DNA of 45,276 bases, from positions 1-45,276 of the forward strand of contig NZ_CADAJR010000021.1 in NCBI RefSeq assembly GCF_902788255.1, in the 5' to 3' direction. This DNA is from an uncultured Methanobrevibacter sp. GTDB lineage: Archaea; Methanobacteriota; Methanobacteria; Methanobacteriales; Methanobacteriaceae. The position numbers and the translations under genes were made by a program. Below are positions 1 to 8,877 of the stretch, piece by piece (position 1 is the first letter of the stretch; every line of letters starts with the position of its first letter). The notes under the pieces are model-generated. The model was not told where the DNA came from, ran no database searches, and saw nothing but the letters and a program-made list of their open reading frames with translations.

Positions 1-61
1 TGGTTCCGCGGGGATAGCCTAGAAAATACTCAATAAACGATTGAGCAATAAAAATAAAACT

Positions 62-172
62 CTAGGAATCCTCACCTTCTATAAGGCGAGGTTGTTCAAG
101 AAGACGCACTTTAGTTTCAGGCTCTTCAAAAATATCATGAATTTTATTATTTAAAATTCTATTTAAACCCAT
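62..172 (-). CDS. Small ORF of unknown function, possibly the 5' part of a broken gene
   Basis: The ORF encodes 36 residues (starts MGLNRILNNK, ends IEGEDS) and stops at TAG (62-64). The ATG at 170-172 has a strong ribosome binding site, AGAGGTGAT, just upstream, and a TATA-like TTTATAAATA lies further up, so translation looks real. I do not recognise the protein. Beyond the TAG the same frame stays open to the left edge of the window (about 20 codons, including FIEYFLGYPRGT). The ORF may therefore be a short protein, or the start of a longer gene with a premature stop. The window ends too soon to decide. Confidence 0.4.
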   Translation of the reverse strand: MGLNRILNNKIHDIFEEPETKVRLLEQPRLIEGEDS

Positions 173-261
173 ATTATCACCTCTAAGGGTTAAATTTGTA
201 TTATATAATTTAAAATTAGTTATTTATAAAGTTTTTCGAATGTAAGCACTCACTTGCATTT

Positions 262-301
262 AAAAAAAAGAAAAAGAGATAATAGATGAATAATCATCTA
301 T
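262..301 (-). terminator. Hairpin and T-tract terminator of the comA-hdrA operon
   Basis: A perfect 8-bp stem (282-289 with 294-301, loop 290-293) is followed on the minus strand by a T-rich run (280 down to 262). The stem's last base overlaps the hdrA stop codon. Confidence 0.75.
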
Positions 302-2610
302 CATAATTCGGCTTCATCCAACTCAGCAATCTTTGCATCAAATTCATTGAATTTGCGAGCAAGACCTGAGAAGTATGGAATATATACCTTTGAAAAGGTA
401 ATTCTTTCAGGGTTTTCGCCCAATTCTTCAAGTCTGTCTTTTACCCTGTTGATTTTACGTTCCACCTCATCATACATCAAATCGCCAGGGAACTCCCCGA
501 TGAACACTCCATCGGCACCGTTTTCCAATGCATATTTGATATGTCTTGGCCTTACACGGTTAACTGAGATGACCTTGATGATATGTATGGATTCAGGATA
601 GTGAAGCCTGTTTACCCCAATATTGTCTGCAGCAGTGTATCCTATATTGTCCAAAAAGACCAGAATCATACGTTCGCCTTCCTGCTTTTTAGACAGTGCT
701 CCCTTGATTGTGGAAATGATCTTCTCATCAATGTTACCATTTACAGTAATTGCCCTCTGTTTGCATCCAACAAGACATTTTCCGCATCCAGTACAACTCA
801 TAGGATCGATATATATCTCATCATTCTGAATGCTCATTGACTTATACTTGCATCTCTCGATACATTCACCGCAGACGGTACATTTCTCAGTGTCGATTTC
901 CGCAATGAACGGCTCGATTTCAACACCACCATAATTGTATTCACCTACCTTTGATGCTGCGGCGGTTGCCTGCATGATTGAATCGGTTATGTCTTTTGGC
1001 TCATGGGCTGTTCCGCAGACAAATATTCCCTGAACATCTGTTGCAACAGGTTTGATTTTCGGATGGGACTCCTTGATGAAACCGTCTTCGGTTACACCAA
1101 CATTAAGTATCTCCGCAATCTCCCGTGTACCCTCTGAAGGCTCCATTGCAGTGGACAACACCACCATGTCAGCCTCGATTTCAACAAACTCTCCCTTAAG
1201 AGTATCCTCTGTTCTGACTATGAAGTTGTCACCTTTCTTGACAACCTCTCCAGGACGTCCACGCAGGAACCTGACCTCATTTCCCTGGGTGTGTTTATAG
1301 TACTTTTCAAACATTCCAGGAGTCCTAACATCAGTATAGCATATCAAGACATCAGTGTCGGGATACTTGTGCTTTATGATGTTTGCATTCTTGAGAGCTA
1401 CAGTGCAGCATATCTTTGAGCAGTACTTGTGTCCGTCAGGCTTTTCATCACGTGAACCCACACACTGTATCATGACTACACGCTTCGGCACTTCACCGTT
1501 GGATTTCAATAGCTTACCCTTTGTCGGACCGTTTACACCGGTGATACGTCCAAGTTCAGACTGGGTTATGACATCATCATAACGGGTGTATCCGTATTCC
1601 GGACGTTTTTCCATGTCAAAGAGCTTATGTCCTGTTGCAACCACGATTGAACCCACCTGCAGAGGAATCCTTTCAGACCTTCCCCTAAGGCGTATCGCCT
1701 TCATTGTACATGCCTTGACACATTCGCTGCATTTTGAACAGTTGTCCATATCTATCACATACGCTTCAGGATATGACTGTCCGAATGGCCTGTAGATTGC
1801 CTTTCTCATTGAAAGATTGTCATTCCAGTCATTTGGAACCTCAACCTCACATGCCTCTGCACATTTTCCGCATGCAATACATTTATCGGTATCAACATAG
1901 CGAGGGGACTGCTCCAATATCAGGTTATATGTTCCGGCACGCCTTTCAGCTTCGATGACCTTTGTGTTTGTCAACACTTCAATGTTGTCGTTCCACACAA
2001 GCTCATTCAAAATCGGATTTAAAAGACACATTCCACACTCCTCAGCTATCTTTACCGGGGAGAATACCTTACCTATCTTTGCCATGTGCCCACCGATTGA
2101 AGGGGACTGCTCTATTAATGTGACCTTGGTACCCTGTTTTGCAAGGGAAAGCGCTGCATTCATGCCCGCTATTCCTCCACCGATTACCGCAACCTCATCA
2201 GGTGTCTGGCAGTAAATAGGATCTACGGCATCAGACTGCTTTACCTTTTCGATTGATGCATTTATCAGTGTTATTGCCTTTGCGGTTGCACGCTTCTTGT
2301 CGTCATGCACCCATGAACACTGTTCACGAATATTGGCCATATCCATCAGATAAGGATTTAGAGGTTTTACATAATCCTGGAATGTTTTTTCATGGCTTAT
2401 CGGTGAGCATGCCGCCACCACAACACGGTCAAGGTCATGGTCAAATATTGCATCACGTATAATTTTTCGACCATTGAGTGAGCATAGGTTCTCGAACTGC
2501 CCGATAAATTCAACATCCAGGGAGGCCCTTACTTCATCCAAATCCACAATGTCTGAAATGTTGCCTCCACATTCACATAAAAACACGCCAACTTTTAAAT
2601 CATCCCTCAT
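301..2610 (-). CDS. hdrA: Heterodisulfide reductase-type subunit A (HdrA) with MvhD-like C-terminal domain
   Basis: This is the flavin-containing, electron-bifurcating subunit of Hdr complexes. The N-terminal region has CECGG and further cysteines. The FAD-binding motif GGGIAGMNAALSLA lies near residue 143. Four ferredoxin-type clusters can be seen: CIACGKCAEAC and CSKCSECVKAC in the middle, and CTVCGECIERC and CTGCGKCLVGC near residues 575-620. At 769 aa it is about 110 aa longer than classical HdrA. Residues 648-769 align with the MvhD/FlpD iron-sulfur subunit (ILVFL, GADGVFIGEFPGD), but the cluster cysteines of that family are absent. Such an HdrA-MvhD fusion recalls HdrA2. The ATG has a GGAGGTT site inside the end of hdrB, which it overlaps by 11 bp. 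Confidence 0.93.
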   Translation of the reverse strand: MRDDLKVGVFLCECGGNISDIVDLDEVRASLDVEFIGQFENLCSLNGRKIIRDAIFDHDLDRVVVAACSPISHEKTFQDYVKPLNPYLMDMANIREQCSWVHDDKKRATAKAITLINASIEKVKQSDAVDPIYCQTPDEVAVIGGGIAGMNAALSLAKQGTKVTLIEQSPSIGGHMAKIGKVFSPVKIAEECGMCLLNPILNELVWNDNIEVLTNTKVIEAERRAGTYNLILEQSPRYVDTDKCIACGKCAEACEVEVPNDWNDNLSMRKAIYRPFGQSYPEAYVIDMDNCSKCSECVKACTMKAIRLRGRSERIPLQVGSIVVATGHKLFDMEKRPEYGYTRYDDVITQSELGRITGVNGPTKGKLLKSNGEVPKRVVMIQCVGSRDEKPDGHKYCSKICCTVALKNANIIKHKYPDTDVLICYTDVRTPGMFEKYYKHTQGNEVRFLRGRPGEVVKKGDNFIVRTEDTLKGEFVEIEADMVVLSTAMEPSEGTREIAEILNVGVTEDGFIKESHPKIKPVATDVQGIFVCGTAHEPKDITDSIMQATAAASKVGEYNYGGVEIEPFIAEIDTEKCTVCGECIERCKYKSMSIQNDEIYIDPMSCTGCGKCLVGCKQRAITVNGNIDEKIISTIKGALSKKQEGERMILVFLDNIGYTAADNIGVNRLHYPESIHIIKVISVNRVRPRHIKYALENGADGVFIGEFPGDLMYDEVERKINRVKDRLEELGENPERITFSKVYIPYFSGLARKFNEFDAKIAELDEAEL

Positions 2611-3547
2611 TTTTAACCTCCCTCAAATCCTTAATGATAGAATCTATAGGTACTGTATGTGCCTTGACACCTATTACCTTATCAAAGTCCCCGCCCATGG
2701 CAAGGGCAATGAACTGTGCAATATTCAAATGTATTGCCTTGAATTTTCTGCCTTCCCTTTTTGCAATCAAATCCTGATACCTGTCGAACTGTATATGACA
2801 ATTAGGGCACAGGTGCACCATTATGTCAACATCCTCATCGGCTATTGCATTCATCTTGTCTGCAGTTGCCGTGAATGACAGTTCGGGATTTGAATACCTT
2901 TGTCTAAATCCTGTTCCACAGGTGGCCCTCTTATGGTCATACCATCCAATAGTATGACAGCCACATTCCTCAATAATCTCATCCATAATATTCGGGTCTC
3001 GCACACCACCTATTGTATCCTCATAGTGCACCTTGCAGTAGTGGCATCCGTGATGGGTTGCGATTTTGTATCCGCTTAAATCATATTTGATATTCTCTTT
3101 AATTCTGTCCTTTTTAGCATATAAGATATCAACCACATGGAAAATGTTTTCTGTCGGTTTCAAGTCATCCTTTTCATATTTGAGATGACCCAATCCATTA
3201 TCATCAAACAGCTGATTGATATGCTCTCTTAAATCATCCTTCTTGTTCAAGAGTTTCACTGACTTTTTGTTGATGGCATAGCATGTCGCACACATCATGA
3301 CAAGATTTGGCCTTCCGATATCTTTTGCAATACGGAAATTACGGGCTCCGATTGCTGTTGTGTCAATCTGTGAGAACACATCGGAGTAATGTCCAAGACC
3401 GGTACAGCAGGTCTGTTTTGGAGATATCTCATAGTCAACACCCAGCTTGTCAAATACAAATTTTGTAGATGCCTCAACACCAGGATATTCAACGCTTACA
3501 AGACAACTTCTAAAAAGAAGAATATTGCTATCTGGAACATCCTTCAT
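2600..3547 (-). CDS. hdrB: Heterodisulfide reductase-type subunit B (HdrB), divergent
   Basis: HdrB holds two CCG domains that normally bind non-cubane [4Fe-4S] clusters where the disulfide is reduced. The first domain is complete: C15, C47-C48, C86 and C89. The second has C168, C210, C247 and C250, but the residue before C210 is Thr209 (ATCGTG), so one of the usual paired cysteines is missing. The N terminus (NILLFRSC) also differs from the usual methanogen form, which suggests a paralogue rather than the main methanogenic HdrB. The gene overlaps hdrC by 4 bp and hdrA by 11 bp, so translation is probably coupled. Its substrate may not be CoM-S-S-CoB; this is inference. Confidence 0.88.
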   Translation of the reverse strand: MKDVPDSNILLFRSCLVSVEYPGVEASTKFVFDKLGVDYEISPKQTCCTGLGHYSDVFSQIDTTAIGARNFRIAKDIGRPNLVMMCATCYAINKKSVKLLNKKDDLREHINQLFDDNGLGHLKYEKDDLKPTENIFHVVDILYAKKDRIKENIKYDLSGYKIATHHGCHYCKVHYEDTIGGVRDPNIMDEIIEECGCHTIGWYDHKRATCGTGFRQRYSNPELSFTATADKMNAIADEDVDIMVHLCPNCHIQFDRYQDLIAKREGRKFKAIHLNIAQFIALAMGGDFDKVIGVKAHTVPIDSIIKDLREVKNEG

Positions 3548-4143
3548 TTTCCTTCCTCCTCGCTTTGCCTTATCTTTTCGATTTTATCCTTAAAACCAGT
3601 GATTGTTAAAATCTTACTTACCTCATCTATTACTTCCTCATCAGGCATCAGTGGAGGATCAAGCTCCAGTTCCCGCCTGATTTCATCAAGGTTCTGTCTG
3701 AAGTCCCACCATCCATCAACGTCACGGTCAATGTCCGGGAAGAACCTTTCAGGAATTGCACCGATTGCGGCTGTAAAATATGAATCTGCAAAACCGAGAT
3801 ATTCATACAGCTTTTCATAACCGATTTCAGAGGATATTGCAATCTGCTTCAGGATTTGGTTTACCTCACATACACTGTTTCCAACAGGACATACGCTGTG
3901 ACAGGTATAGCAGTAGAAACAGTTCCAGATATTGTCATCCGCAAGAATTGTCTCATCACCTTCAAGAACTCTCTCCATGATGTCTCTTGGATTGTAATTT
4001 GAGTGTCTTGCGGCAGGACATGTTGATGTGCACATTCCACACTGCACGCATTTCAATACACCTTCATCCTTGGAGTTTTTAACATCCTCTATGATTTTTT
4101 CTGCAAAATCAATTGGGGAATCGGTAATCTTTTGAGTGGTCAT
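3544..4143 (-). CDS. hdrC: Heterodisulfide reductase-type subunit C (HdrC)
   Basis: HdrC is a small iron-sulfur protein that passes electrons from HdrA to HdrB. Two [4Fe-4S] motifs are clear: CVQCGMCTSTCP near residue 32 and CFYCYTCHSVCP near residue 81. The length (199 aa) fits the family. The C-terminal part has the usual helical content with many acidic residues and ends in a KDKIEKIRQ segment. The start overlaps the end of the upstream COG1900 gene by 4 bp and its stop overlaps hdrB, so the three hdr genes form one translation-coupled block in the order C, B, A. The sequence is divergent from classical HdrC in the same way as its HdrB partner. Confidence 0.9.
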   Translation of the reverse strand: MTTQKITDSPIDFAEKIIEDVKNSKDEGVLKCVQCGMCTSTCPAARHSNYNPRDIMERVLEGDETILADDNIWNCFYCYTCHSVCPVGNSVCEVNQILKQIAISSEIGYEKLYEYLGFADSYFTAAIGAIPERFFPDIDRDVDGWWDFRQNLDEIRRELELDPPLMPDEEVIDEVSKILTITGFKDKIEKIRQSEEEGK

Positions 4144-5390
4144 AATATAAATTCCCTGTTTTCAATTTGTTGTTTAAGCTTTAAAGACAACTTGTTTGCC
4201 CTTAACCTGTCTGATTGTCTGCAGATGATTGGCAGACTTACATCCTCATTATTGATATTCAAGTCCACACTACCTGTTTTCATGTCAAATGCATCATTCC
4301 TGCAGTAGTTTGCACACATTCCGCATCCAAAACAGTAGACAAGGTTAAATTTCCTGTCCCTGAAGGCATTAGTAGGGCATACGCTTTCAACGATACAATC
4401 ATCACAGTTACTGCATTTGTCACTGTCATACTTTGGCCTTAAATCGTTGCCGTCCCACATGCAGGCGTAGTTGGTATTGTCCAACGGCAAATGACGTCCC
4501 TTGATGTCTGCAACAGGAAGGTCAATCATGTCATCGGTTACTAGCAGGTTTTTGTATATTTCCTCCGAAAGAACAGGTATCGGTATTGCAACAGTGTCGT
4601 AGATTTCTCCGCCCTGACCAGTCTTGAATCCTCCAAGGTAATATGGATCCATTTCAAACAGGTCTGCTGAAAGCATGAGGTTTGGCTTTTCAGCACTGGA
4701 CCTTGTTCCGTCACCCAGAACATACCCTTGAGCTCCGTTTACAAGAACCCTGCAACCTTCCCTGATTACATTGTGAGGGATATCGTTTTGAAGTGGGTTT
4801 AAATCACCGCAGCCTGAAAATGTCAGTCCCCTGAGGTTTCCTTCAAGAGGTATTGCCGCAAATATTGATTTTACTGATTCCTTGTTTGGGTTTGTAAATG
4901 CAGTATAATTCTTGAATGCCATACGCGCACCTATAATCTGTCCACGTGTAATGTCATCTTTTGTTATTGTATTTTCGATTGTTTTTCCTTCGGCGCTTTC
5001 CACCCTTACATCAATAGATTTTCCTTCTAAAAGATCCTTTAAAAGAAATCCTCCGCCGTAATTTTCATCATATATCGAATGGGCAGTACCGTGAAGTATC
5101 ACATCCACAGATCCCAACCATTCGTTTGGACATGGTCCCGCATATGCAGGAACCCCGTTCAGGTACACCTCATTTGCCCTTATGAACTCTCCAGGAGGAG
5201 AGACGATAAAGTTAAGTATTGCAGCGGTTCCGCTCATTACACCACAGGTTCCTGCGGTTACAACATCAACCTCATCAAAGTCAGGTGCATCATCCTTTTT
5301 AATCAGCTTTTTGAATTCTTCAGCCGTGTAGATATTGGCTTCGCCATTATTGATTTTTTCATTTATTTGGCTGATGGTTTTAGTTTTCAT
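4140..5390 (-). CDS. COG1900/DUF39 protein with ferredoxin domain (methanogenesis marker 16; probable ComF)
   Basis: The N-terminal 300 residues belong to the COG1900 (DUF39) family, with the conserved cysteine in VTAGTCGVMSGTAA (C49) and the segment AYAGPCPNEWLGS. The C-terminal 90 residues hold two [4Fe-4S] motifs (CSNCDDCIVESVC and CFGCGMCANYC). COG1900 proteins put sulfur into aldehydes: one type makes homocysteine from aspartate semialdehyde, and another has been reported to turn sulfoacetaldehyde into coenzyme M (ComF). The gene lies 23 bp downstream of comA and overlaps hdrC, which favours the CoM role. The last step needs two electrons; the attached ferredoxin domain and the downstream Hdr subunits could supply them. 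That link is inference. Confidence 0.85.
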   Translation of the reverse strand: MKTKTISQINEKINNGEANIYTAEEFKKLIKKDDAPDFDEVDVVTAGTCGVMSGTAAILNFIVSPPGEFIRANEVYLNGVPAYAGPCPNEWLGSVDVILHGTAHSIYDENYGGGFLLKDLLEGKSIDVRVESAEGKTIENTITKDDITRGQIIGARMAFKNYTAFTNPNKESVKSIFAAIPLEGNLRGLTFSGCGDLNPLQNDIPHNVIREGCRVLVNGAQGYVLGDGTRSSAEKPNLMLSADLFEMDPYYLGGFKTGQGGEIYDTVAIPIPVLSEEIYKNLLVTDDMIDLPVADIKGRHLPLDNTNYACMWDGNDLRPKYDSDKCSNCDDCIVESVCPTNAFRDRKFNLVYCFGCGMCANYCRNDAFDMKTGSVDLNINNEDVSLPIICRQSDRLRANKLSLKLKQQIENREFIL

Positions 5391-5413
5391 ATGCTACTCT
5401 CCATTAATCTAAA

Positions 5414-6184
5414 TCATATTTTTCCTACAGTATCTCCCCTTAAACCTCTTCTTAAGGTTTCAAGTGAAGTTATATCATCAGTTGAAACGTTACCAAGGTT
5501 AACAGTGTTTCCCAACTTCAATATGAAAAATACCTGCTGGTCCTTGTTCGGAGCCTCCCAGAGGAGTTTGCTGCCGTCAAAGTTGTCAAGTATATAGTCA
5601 ATTTCATCTTCCTTTGCGTTTCCGGACTTGTCAAATATTCCAATGTTTTTTCCGCCTTCCCTGGCTTCTACAATAATCAGTGATGAACCGGCATCCAGCT
5701 CTTCCTGCATATATTCTATTCTTTCGTCAAGTGTAAGTTCCTTGTCAAGATTAGGGTCCTTTTTCCCAACTTCGGACAGCACCTCAAATCCTTCATCCCT
5801 GGCCATTTCTATGCATTCAACTTTTCTGTCATGAGGAATCTGTATTGACCCGTCGGATATCTCAATTGCATTAAAGCCCAAATTGTGTGCTTCTTCAAAG
5901 TATTCATTGAGCTTGTCATTCATGTAGGCCAACTCAAACAAGGTTCCTCCAGTGTATGGGGTTATGTCATGGGACTGGTACATACTGACCTTTTTTCTGA
6001 TAATATCCTGTTCATGCACGATTGATGTTCCCCATCCAAATTTAAGATAGTCAACATACTCACCGGATATTTCCATTAGGCTTTCTGCGGTTTCAAGACC
6101 TAATCCTTTGTCCAAAACCATTGTTATTCCACATTCTCTTGGTTTTTCCTGTCTTTTTATAGATAAAAATTCAAAAGATTTCAA
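5414..6184 (-). CDS. comA: Phosphosulfolactate synthase (ComA)
   Basis: ComA catalyses the first step of the PEP-dependent coenzyme M route, adding sulfite to phosphoenolpyruvate to give phosphosulfolactate. The 256-aa length and the sequence fit the family: GITMVLDKGLGL near residue 19, LKFGWGTS near 47, and the conserved segments YTGGTLFELA and AREGGKNIGIFD. The start is a TTG at 6182-6184 with GTGAT placed five bases before it. The next ATG (residue 22) would remove a conserved stretch, so TTG is preferred. It is the first gene of the operon with the COG1900 protein and hdrCBA. A TATA-like TTTATATTC near 6233-6241 may be the promoter. Confidence 0.93.
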   Translation of the reverse strand: MKSFEFLSIKRQEKPRECGITMVLDKGLGLETAESLMEISGEYVDYLKFGWGTSIVHEQDIIRKKVSMYQSHDITPYTGGTLFELAYMNDKLNEYFEEAHNLGFNAIEISDGSIQIPHDRKVECIEMARDEGFEVLSEVGKKDPNLDKELTLDERIEYMQEELDAGSSLIIVEAREGGKNIGIFDKSGNAKEDEIDYILDNFDGSKLLWEAPNKDQQVFFILKLGNTVNLGNVSTDDITSLETLRRGLRGDTVGKI

Positions 6185-6288
6185 AATATCACACGTGTTA
6201 ATTTTTATTATATAATTAATTATTAAAATATTGAATATAAATATTATTAAAATTTGTGTAAAAAAAAGTATAAAAAAATTTTTGAAAA

Positions 6289-6576
6289 TTATTCGGCATG
6301 AAGCTCAGCTTCTGATCTTTTAACTAAATCAGAAAGTGAGTTGCGAACATTTTCAGGAATTGGATTATCTTCCCTATCAGCAATTATCTCAGAGATAATT
6401 TTGCATAAAACAAATATCGCATGCTTATGTTCAGCTTTTGTCTTATGAATGTGATGGGGACTAATTTTGAGGGAGATATATTCACTACAGTCATTTTTTA
6501 TTTGGTCATCTTCAGCTAAATATTTTAAAACATATACTAAAAATTGGTGCATTTGTATCATTTCGTCTTTATACAT
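6289..6576 (-). CDS. UPF0058 family protein
   Basis: This 95-aa protein matches UPF0058, a small archaeal family of unknown function. Its hallmark segments are MHQFLVYVLKYLAED near the start and ISPHHIHKTKAEHKHAIF in the middle. It is probably all helical and carries several conserved histidines. It is transcribed alone, with its own promoter region and an inverted repeat upstream (6594-6615). The stretch after its stop (6185-6288) holds only T-rich terminator-like sequence and the comA promoter. Confidence 0.85.
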   Translation of the reverse strand: MYKDEMIQMHQFLVYVLKYLAEDDQIKNDCSEYISLKISPHHIHKTKAEHKHAIFVLCKIISEIIADREDNPIPENVRNSLSDLVKRSEAELHAE

Positions 6577-6593
6577 AGATATCTAACCCTTAT

Positions 6594-6615
6594 TTAACTA
6601 ATTTCAGTTAGTTAA
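6594..6615. promoter_or_regulatory. Perfect 8-bp inverted repeat upstream of UPF0058
   Basis: TTAACTAA (6594-6601) and TTAGTTAA (6608-6615) flank a 6-nt spacer, 17 bp before the UPF0058 start. A TATA-like box (TGTATATAATT on the minus strand) lies about 15-25 bp further up, so the repeat falls near the expected transcription start or in the leader. It could be an operator or a leader hairpin. The remaining part of 6616-6726 shows only AT-rich sequence. Confidence 0.4.
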
Positions 6616-6726
6616 AAATTAACTCCTTAATTATATACATTAATATTATATATTAATCATATTTAAATCTTGCATTCAAAAATTTATTACATATATGGCT
6701 TATCAAGTTAAATTAAATTTAATCAA

Positions 6727-7440
6727 CTATCTTTTAATATTAACATCAAAATTTTGTGTCTCGATTATATTCGGAAGCTTTCCGACGGTTCCAACATTGT
6801 CATCCGAAATGACAAGAACACCTTGGAATAGGTCCCGGTAGTTTTCAGCACACTCCAACGCATGATAAACCTTATCCTCACTGGTCATGCCATTGACCTC
6901 ATTGGCAATTCTTGTTGCAAGACCATCCGCCAGGGAAGGGGAGTTTGAAATGACAGTTACACTATCCGATTGGCCGAAACTGATTGAATGACCGATTTTT
7001 CCGGAGGATGTGCAGATTCCAAGAGGACTTTTTCTTTTTTTAATCTCGAATGCAATCTCATTTCCCAAAACATCATTGTTAGAATATATTCCGCACAGAA
7101 CCTTGCGGGAGTTAATAAGTGCAATGTCACCACCGTTTTCAACAATTGAATGTACGGAACCATTGGAAATCAGATAATTAAGGGACAACTCAGAAATCGT
7201 TCCGGCAACGCATGCCATCGGACCTACATCGGCAAGACAGGAAGACTCATGCATTCTTCCTACAATCAAGGGCAGATTCTCACCATCCAATTTTACAGGT
7301 TCCATTGAAATCAGAAAATCATCATTTCCTAAAATGTAGTTTTTAAGATCCCTTCTTATTGAAAGAATATATGCGTACAAATCATGATTTGCCAAATCTG
7401 TCGTCAATCGGATATGAGTTTCTCCAATGTTAATTTCCAT
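6727..7440 (-). CDS. UPF0280 family protein (ApbE-like fold)
   Basis: The 237-aa protein fits UPF0280, a family found in methanogens and related to ApbE-type flavin transferases. Visible family features are an N-terminal beta-rich segment ([14 protein letters not shown]), the stretch [13 protein letters not shown] near residue 77, and ENGGDIAL near residue 100. Its biochemical role is not established. It is transcribed divergently from the cyclic 2,3-DPG synthetase gene, with only 43 bp between the two start codons, so their promoters must overlap. Confidence 0.85.
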   Translation of the reverse strand: MEINIGETHIRLTTDLANHDLYAYILSIRRDLKNYILGNDDFLISMEPVKLDGENLPLIVGRMHESSCLADVGPMACVAGTISELSLNYLISNGSVHSIVENGGDIALINSRKVLCGIYSNNDVLGNEIAFEIKKRKSPLGICTSSGKIGHSISFGQSDSVTVISNSPSLADGLATRIANEVNGMTSEDKVYHALECAENYRDLFQGVLVISDDNVGTVGKLPNIIETQNFDVNIKR

Positions 7441-7483
7441 AATAATAATTAAACTTTTAATTTATTAAAAATATACTATACTT

Positions 7484-8863
7484 ATGAAATCCCTAACCAA
7501 AATGCTATGTTTAGTTGACGGCGAACATTACCTGCCGGTCACACAGCAAGCGATAGATACATTGAATAATTTGGAACACATTGATATTAGAGGTGCAGTA
7601 TTCATTGGAGGAACTGAAAAGCTCAGAGACGATTCAGAAGAGTCATACTCCGAAAAGCTGGGAATGCCCGTTCAGTTTGCAAAGGACAAGGACATACCTT
7701 ATGATATCATTGTGGAAATGATTAGAAAATATGAAATCGATACAGTATTCGACTTAAGCGATGAACCTATACTCGATTATCCCAAAAGGTTCAAGATAGC
7801 ATGCAAGGTTTTAAATGAAGGAATAAGCTATGAAGGCCCCGACTTCAAATTTGAGCCTACAACACAGTATGAAATTATGGAAAAGCCATCATTGACAATT
7901 CTCGGTACAGGAAAAAGAATAGGAAAAACCGCTGTTTCAGGTTTTGTATCCAGATTGATTGATAAAAACGGCTATGAACCATGTGTAGTTGCAATGGGAA
8001 GGGGTGGACCTGAAGAGCCTGAAATCGTACATGGGGAAGAGCTGGAAATAAATGCAGAATTCCTTCTAGAACAGTCCGAAAAGGGAGTCCATGCTGCAAG
8101 TGACCATTGGGAAGACGCTCTTATGAGCAGGATTCTAACCATAGGATGTCGCCGCTGTGGTGGAGGAATGGCGGGTGAGGTATTCATGACCAACATGAAA
8201 AAGGGTGCCCGTCTGGCCAATGAGGTTGAGTCCAAATTTGCAATATTTGAGGGAAGCGGAGCTGCAATACCTCCAATTAAAACAAACAAGAAAATAGCAT
8301 TGATCGGTGCAAACCAACCGATAGAAAATCTTACAACATACTTTGGACCATATAGGGTTGGTCTTGGAGATCTTGTAATACTGACAATGTGTGAAGAGCC
8401 AATGTGTTCAGATGAAAAGGTTAAAGAAATAGAAGAGTTTGTAAATGATGTAAATCCAGATGCCGTCGTAATCTCAACAGTATTCAGGCCAAAACCATTG
8501 GATGACATTACCGGCAAAAAGGTATTGTTTGCAACCACCGCACCTGAAGATGTCAAGGACAAACTTGTGGAATATCTTGAAAGCAACTACAACTGTGAAG
8601 TTGTTGGTACAACAGCACACCTTTCCAACAGACCGCTTTTACGTGAGGATATGCAGAAATATATGGACAAGGCTGATGTCATGCTGACCGAGCTTAAGGC
8701 AGCTGCAGTGGATGTTGCAACCAAGGATGCAATTGCACACGGTCTTGAAGTGGTATACTGCGACAACATCCCGGTACCTATCAATGACTCATATCCTGAT
8801 TTATCACAGTCAGTAATCAATCTGGTTGACTCAGCAATTGATGATTTTAACAAATCATCATAA
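7484..8863 (+). CDS. cpgS: Cyclic 2,3-diphosphoglycerate synthetase
   Basis: This enzyme closes 2,3-diphosphoglycerate to the cyclic form with ATP. The product is a major cytoplasmic solute and phosphate store in Methanobacteriales. The N terminus [12 protein letters not shown] is typical of the family, and the nucleotide-binding loop [10 protein letters not shown] lies at residues 141-150. The 459-aa length agrees with characterised enzymes. The first ATG fits homologues. The gene stands alone on the plus strand, divergent from UPF0280 and convergent with the zinc-ribbon gene, and has its own hairpin terminator. Confidence 0.93.
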   Translation: MKSLTKMLCLVDGEHYLPVTQQAIDTLNNLEHIDIRGAVFIGGTEKLRDDSEESYSEKLGMPVQFAKDKDIPYDIIVEMIRKYEIDTVFDLSDEPILDYPKRFKIACKVLNEGISYEGPDFKFEPTTQYEIMEKPSLTILGTGKRIGKTAVSGFVSRLIDKNGYEPCVVAMGRGGPEEPEIVHGEELEINAEFLLEQSEKGVHAASDHWEDALMSRILTIGCRRCGGGMAGEVFMTNMKKGARLANEVESKFAIFEGSGAAIPPIKTNKKIALIGANQPIENLTTYFGPYRVGLGDLVILTMCEEPMCSDEKVKEIEEFVNDVNPDAVVISTVFRPKPLDDITGKKVLFATTAPEDVKDKLVEYLESNYNCEVVGTTAHLSNRPLLREDMQKYMDKADVMLTELKAAAVDVATKDAIAHGLEVVYCDNIPVPINDSYPDLSQSVINLVDSAIDDFNKSS

Positions 8864-8877
8864 TTTTTCTTTTTTTA
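8839..8877 (+). terminator. Hairpin and T-tract terminator of cpgS
   Basis: A perfect 9-bp stem (8839-8847 with 8852-8860, loop TAAC) lies within the last codons of the gene and ends one base before the stop codon. A T-rich run follows (8863-8877). Confidence 0.7.

Noticed and set aside
1-60. tRNA-like sequence at the left edge (GCGGGGATAGCCTAG)
   Set aside because: It looks like a tRNA 5' end, but no anticodon stem, T-loop or matching acceptor strand follows.
62-64. TAG read as pyrrolysine in the left-edge ORF
   Set aside because: No pyrrolysine genes are in view and the inferred group does not use it; a plain stop or a nonsense mutation is simpler.
7875-8853. Minus-strand ORFs inside cpgS, including one of 204 codons
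   Set aside because: They are serine- and proline-rich shadows of a well-recognised gene on the other strand.
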